The notes under the pieces were generated by a model, which had not been told where the DNA came from, did not search any database, and worked only from the letters and a program-made list of their open reading frames with translations. A DNA stretch of 13,731 nt from an uncultured Treponema sp. Its GTDB lineage: Bacteria; Spirochaetota; Spirochaetia; Treponematales; Treponemataceae. The stretch's first letter is position 1; every line of letters starts with the position of its first letter. The stretch lies in assembly GCA_905373565.1 (NCBI GenBank), contig CAJPTT010000019.1, positions 1 through 13,731 of the forward strand. Reading direction: 5' to 3'. Positions 13,305 through 13,731 of the stretch are shown one piece after another. Made by a program: the position numbers and the translations under genes.

Positions 13305-13574
13305 AGCGTCTATATCGGTAGACAGTATCCGCTGCGGGATACCTTTTATTCGTGCGGTTTATCGTATGATGAGGATAGCCCCAAACTGACAAAGGCACAA
13401 ATAGCCAGACTCAGACCGGCGCATGAAGCATATTGGAATGTAACGCCCGTTAAAAAAACAATTTCTATAAAGATCGATGCGGATATTCTTGCAGCACTTC
13501 AATCCGGCGGTAAAGGCTATCAAACAAAAATAAATAGTATTTTAAGGAAAGCTATTACTACAGGTGATTATTAA
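13299..13574 (+). CDS. BrnA-like antitoxin, apparently without an adjacent toxin
   Basis: A 91-codon frame whose second half matches the BrnA antitoxin pattern (COG3514-type ribbon-helix-helix): YDEDSPKLTKAQIARLRPA, then VKKTISIKIDADILAAL and GKGYQTKINSILRKAI at about 51-86. Such proteins bind DNA and neutralise the BrnT RNase. The only start available is GTG 13299 with no ribosome binding site, since the frame has a stop at 13266 and no in-frame ATG. The first 20 residues do not look like the family. No BrnT-like frame is seen upstream, where brnT normally lies. The gene may be truncated at its 5' end or be an orphan. Confidence 0.6.
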   Translation: MHSVYIGRQYPLRDTFYSCGLSYDEDSPKLTKAQIARLRPAHEAYWNVTPVKKTISIKIDADILAALQSGGKGYQTKINSILRKAITTGDY

Positions 13575-13600
13575 TCGATCCTGTAAAAAGATTTGTGTAA

Positions 13601-13684
13601 ATGGCATCCGCTGAACGTGAGTTTGCGTGTCGCACGGAAGATGATGTTGTTGCATATATCAAAGAATTAAGGAAACCGCGTTGA
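13601..13684 (+). CDS. 27-codon ORF overlapping the PIN toxin, possible antitoxin tail
   Basis: ATG 13601, directly after an in-frame TAA, encodes 27 residues ending TEDDVVAYIKELRKPR. The TGA (13682-13684) overlaps the TTG start of the PIN-domain gene by 3 of its bases (TTGA), the usual coupling of antitoxin and toxin. It is much shorter than known antitoxins and has no ribosome binding site, so it is probably the C-terminal end of an antitoxin whose front has been lost. Confidence 0.4.
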   Translation: MASAEREFACRTEDDVVAYIKELRKPR

Positions 13685-13731
13685 GAGTTTTCGTAGATAC
13701 CAATATCATTATTTCTGCGATACTTTTTCCC
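13681..13731 (+). CDS. PIN-domain toxin (VapC-like), N-terminal part only, cut by window edge
   Basis: TTG 13681 opens a frame to the window end: (M)RVFVDTNIIISAILFP. The FVDTNIIISA pattern with the first catalytic Asp is the N-terminal strand of PIN-domain ribonucleases of the 'putative toxin-antitoxin system toxin component, PIN family' type. AAGGA (13669-13673) lies 7 nt upstream and supports the TTG. It is translationally coupled to the short ORF before it. Only 17 residues are visible, so integrity cannot be judged. Confidence 0.7.
   Translation, partial: MRVFVDTNIIISAILFP

Noticed and set aside
1..13731. CRISPR array, tRNA or rRNA genes, insertion sequence with terminal repeats
   Set aside because: No regularly spaced repeats, no cloverleaf or rRNA-like segments, and no transposase with flanking inverted ends were seen; the Rpn-family gene is a nuclease without visible element ends.

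Overview
The window looks like chromosomal DNA from a host-associated spirochaete, most likely an oral-type Treponema of intermediate G+C. The reasons are several lipoproteins with relaxed lipoboxes, a membrane protein with a C-terminal sequence style I associate with spirochaetes, a Bacillus-like DeoD, an Rpn-family nuclease and toxin-antitoxin fragments. Taxonomy is inferred from protein style and was not searched.

Layout, left to right. Positions 1-235 (minus) hold the N-terminus of a secreted protein cut by the window edge. Positions 316-3875 (minus) are a complete phosphonate-type ABC importer in the order phnD-phnC-phnE-phnE, with the last three genes overlapping. From a shared 182-bp gap a divergent plus-strand gene for an unrecognised polytopic membrane protein (4058-4843) starts. 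A 178-bp spacer with three consecutive hairpins follows, then deoD (purine nucleoside phosphorylase, 5022-5726) and a RecQ-like helicase (5823-7565). A YibE/F-family membrane protein (7600-8808, minus) converges on recQ. Next on the minus strand come an Rpn/PD-(D/E)XK transposase-family nuclease (8883-9752), a surface 5'-nucleotidase lipoprotein (9989-11602) and a MATE efflux pump (11713-13050). The right end is accessory: a small minus-strand ORF, a BrnA-like antitoxin ORF without an adjacent toxin, a 27-codon ORF, and the start of a PIN-domain toxin cut by the edge.

Functional links (inference): the surface 5'-nucleotidase can release nucleosides and phosphate from external nucleotides, DeoD can phosphorolyse imported purine nucleosides, and the PhnDCEE importer takes up a phosphorus compound. 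This suits a scavenging, purine-dependent lifestyle. No C-P lyase gene is present here.

The most notable non-coding signal is a set of imperfectly palindromic elements of about 30-45 nt in gaps between genes. Two share the core GGGAACCT..TAAAAAC (251-295 and 9938-9975). Two are nearly identical and flank deoD in direct orientation (4857-4888 and 5740-5771). One related hairpin lies just before the deoD ribosome binding site. The MATE gene has a near-consensus sigma-70 promoter followed at about +1 by a 12-bp dyad, a good candidate operator.
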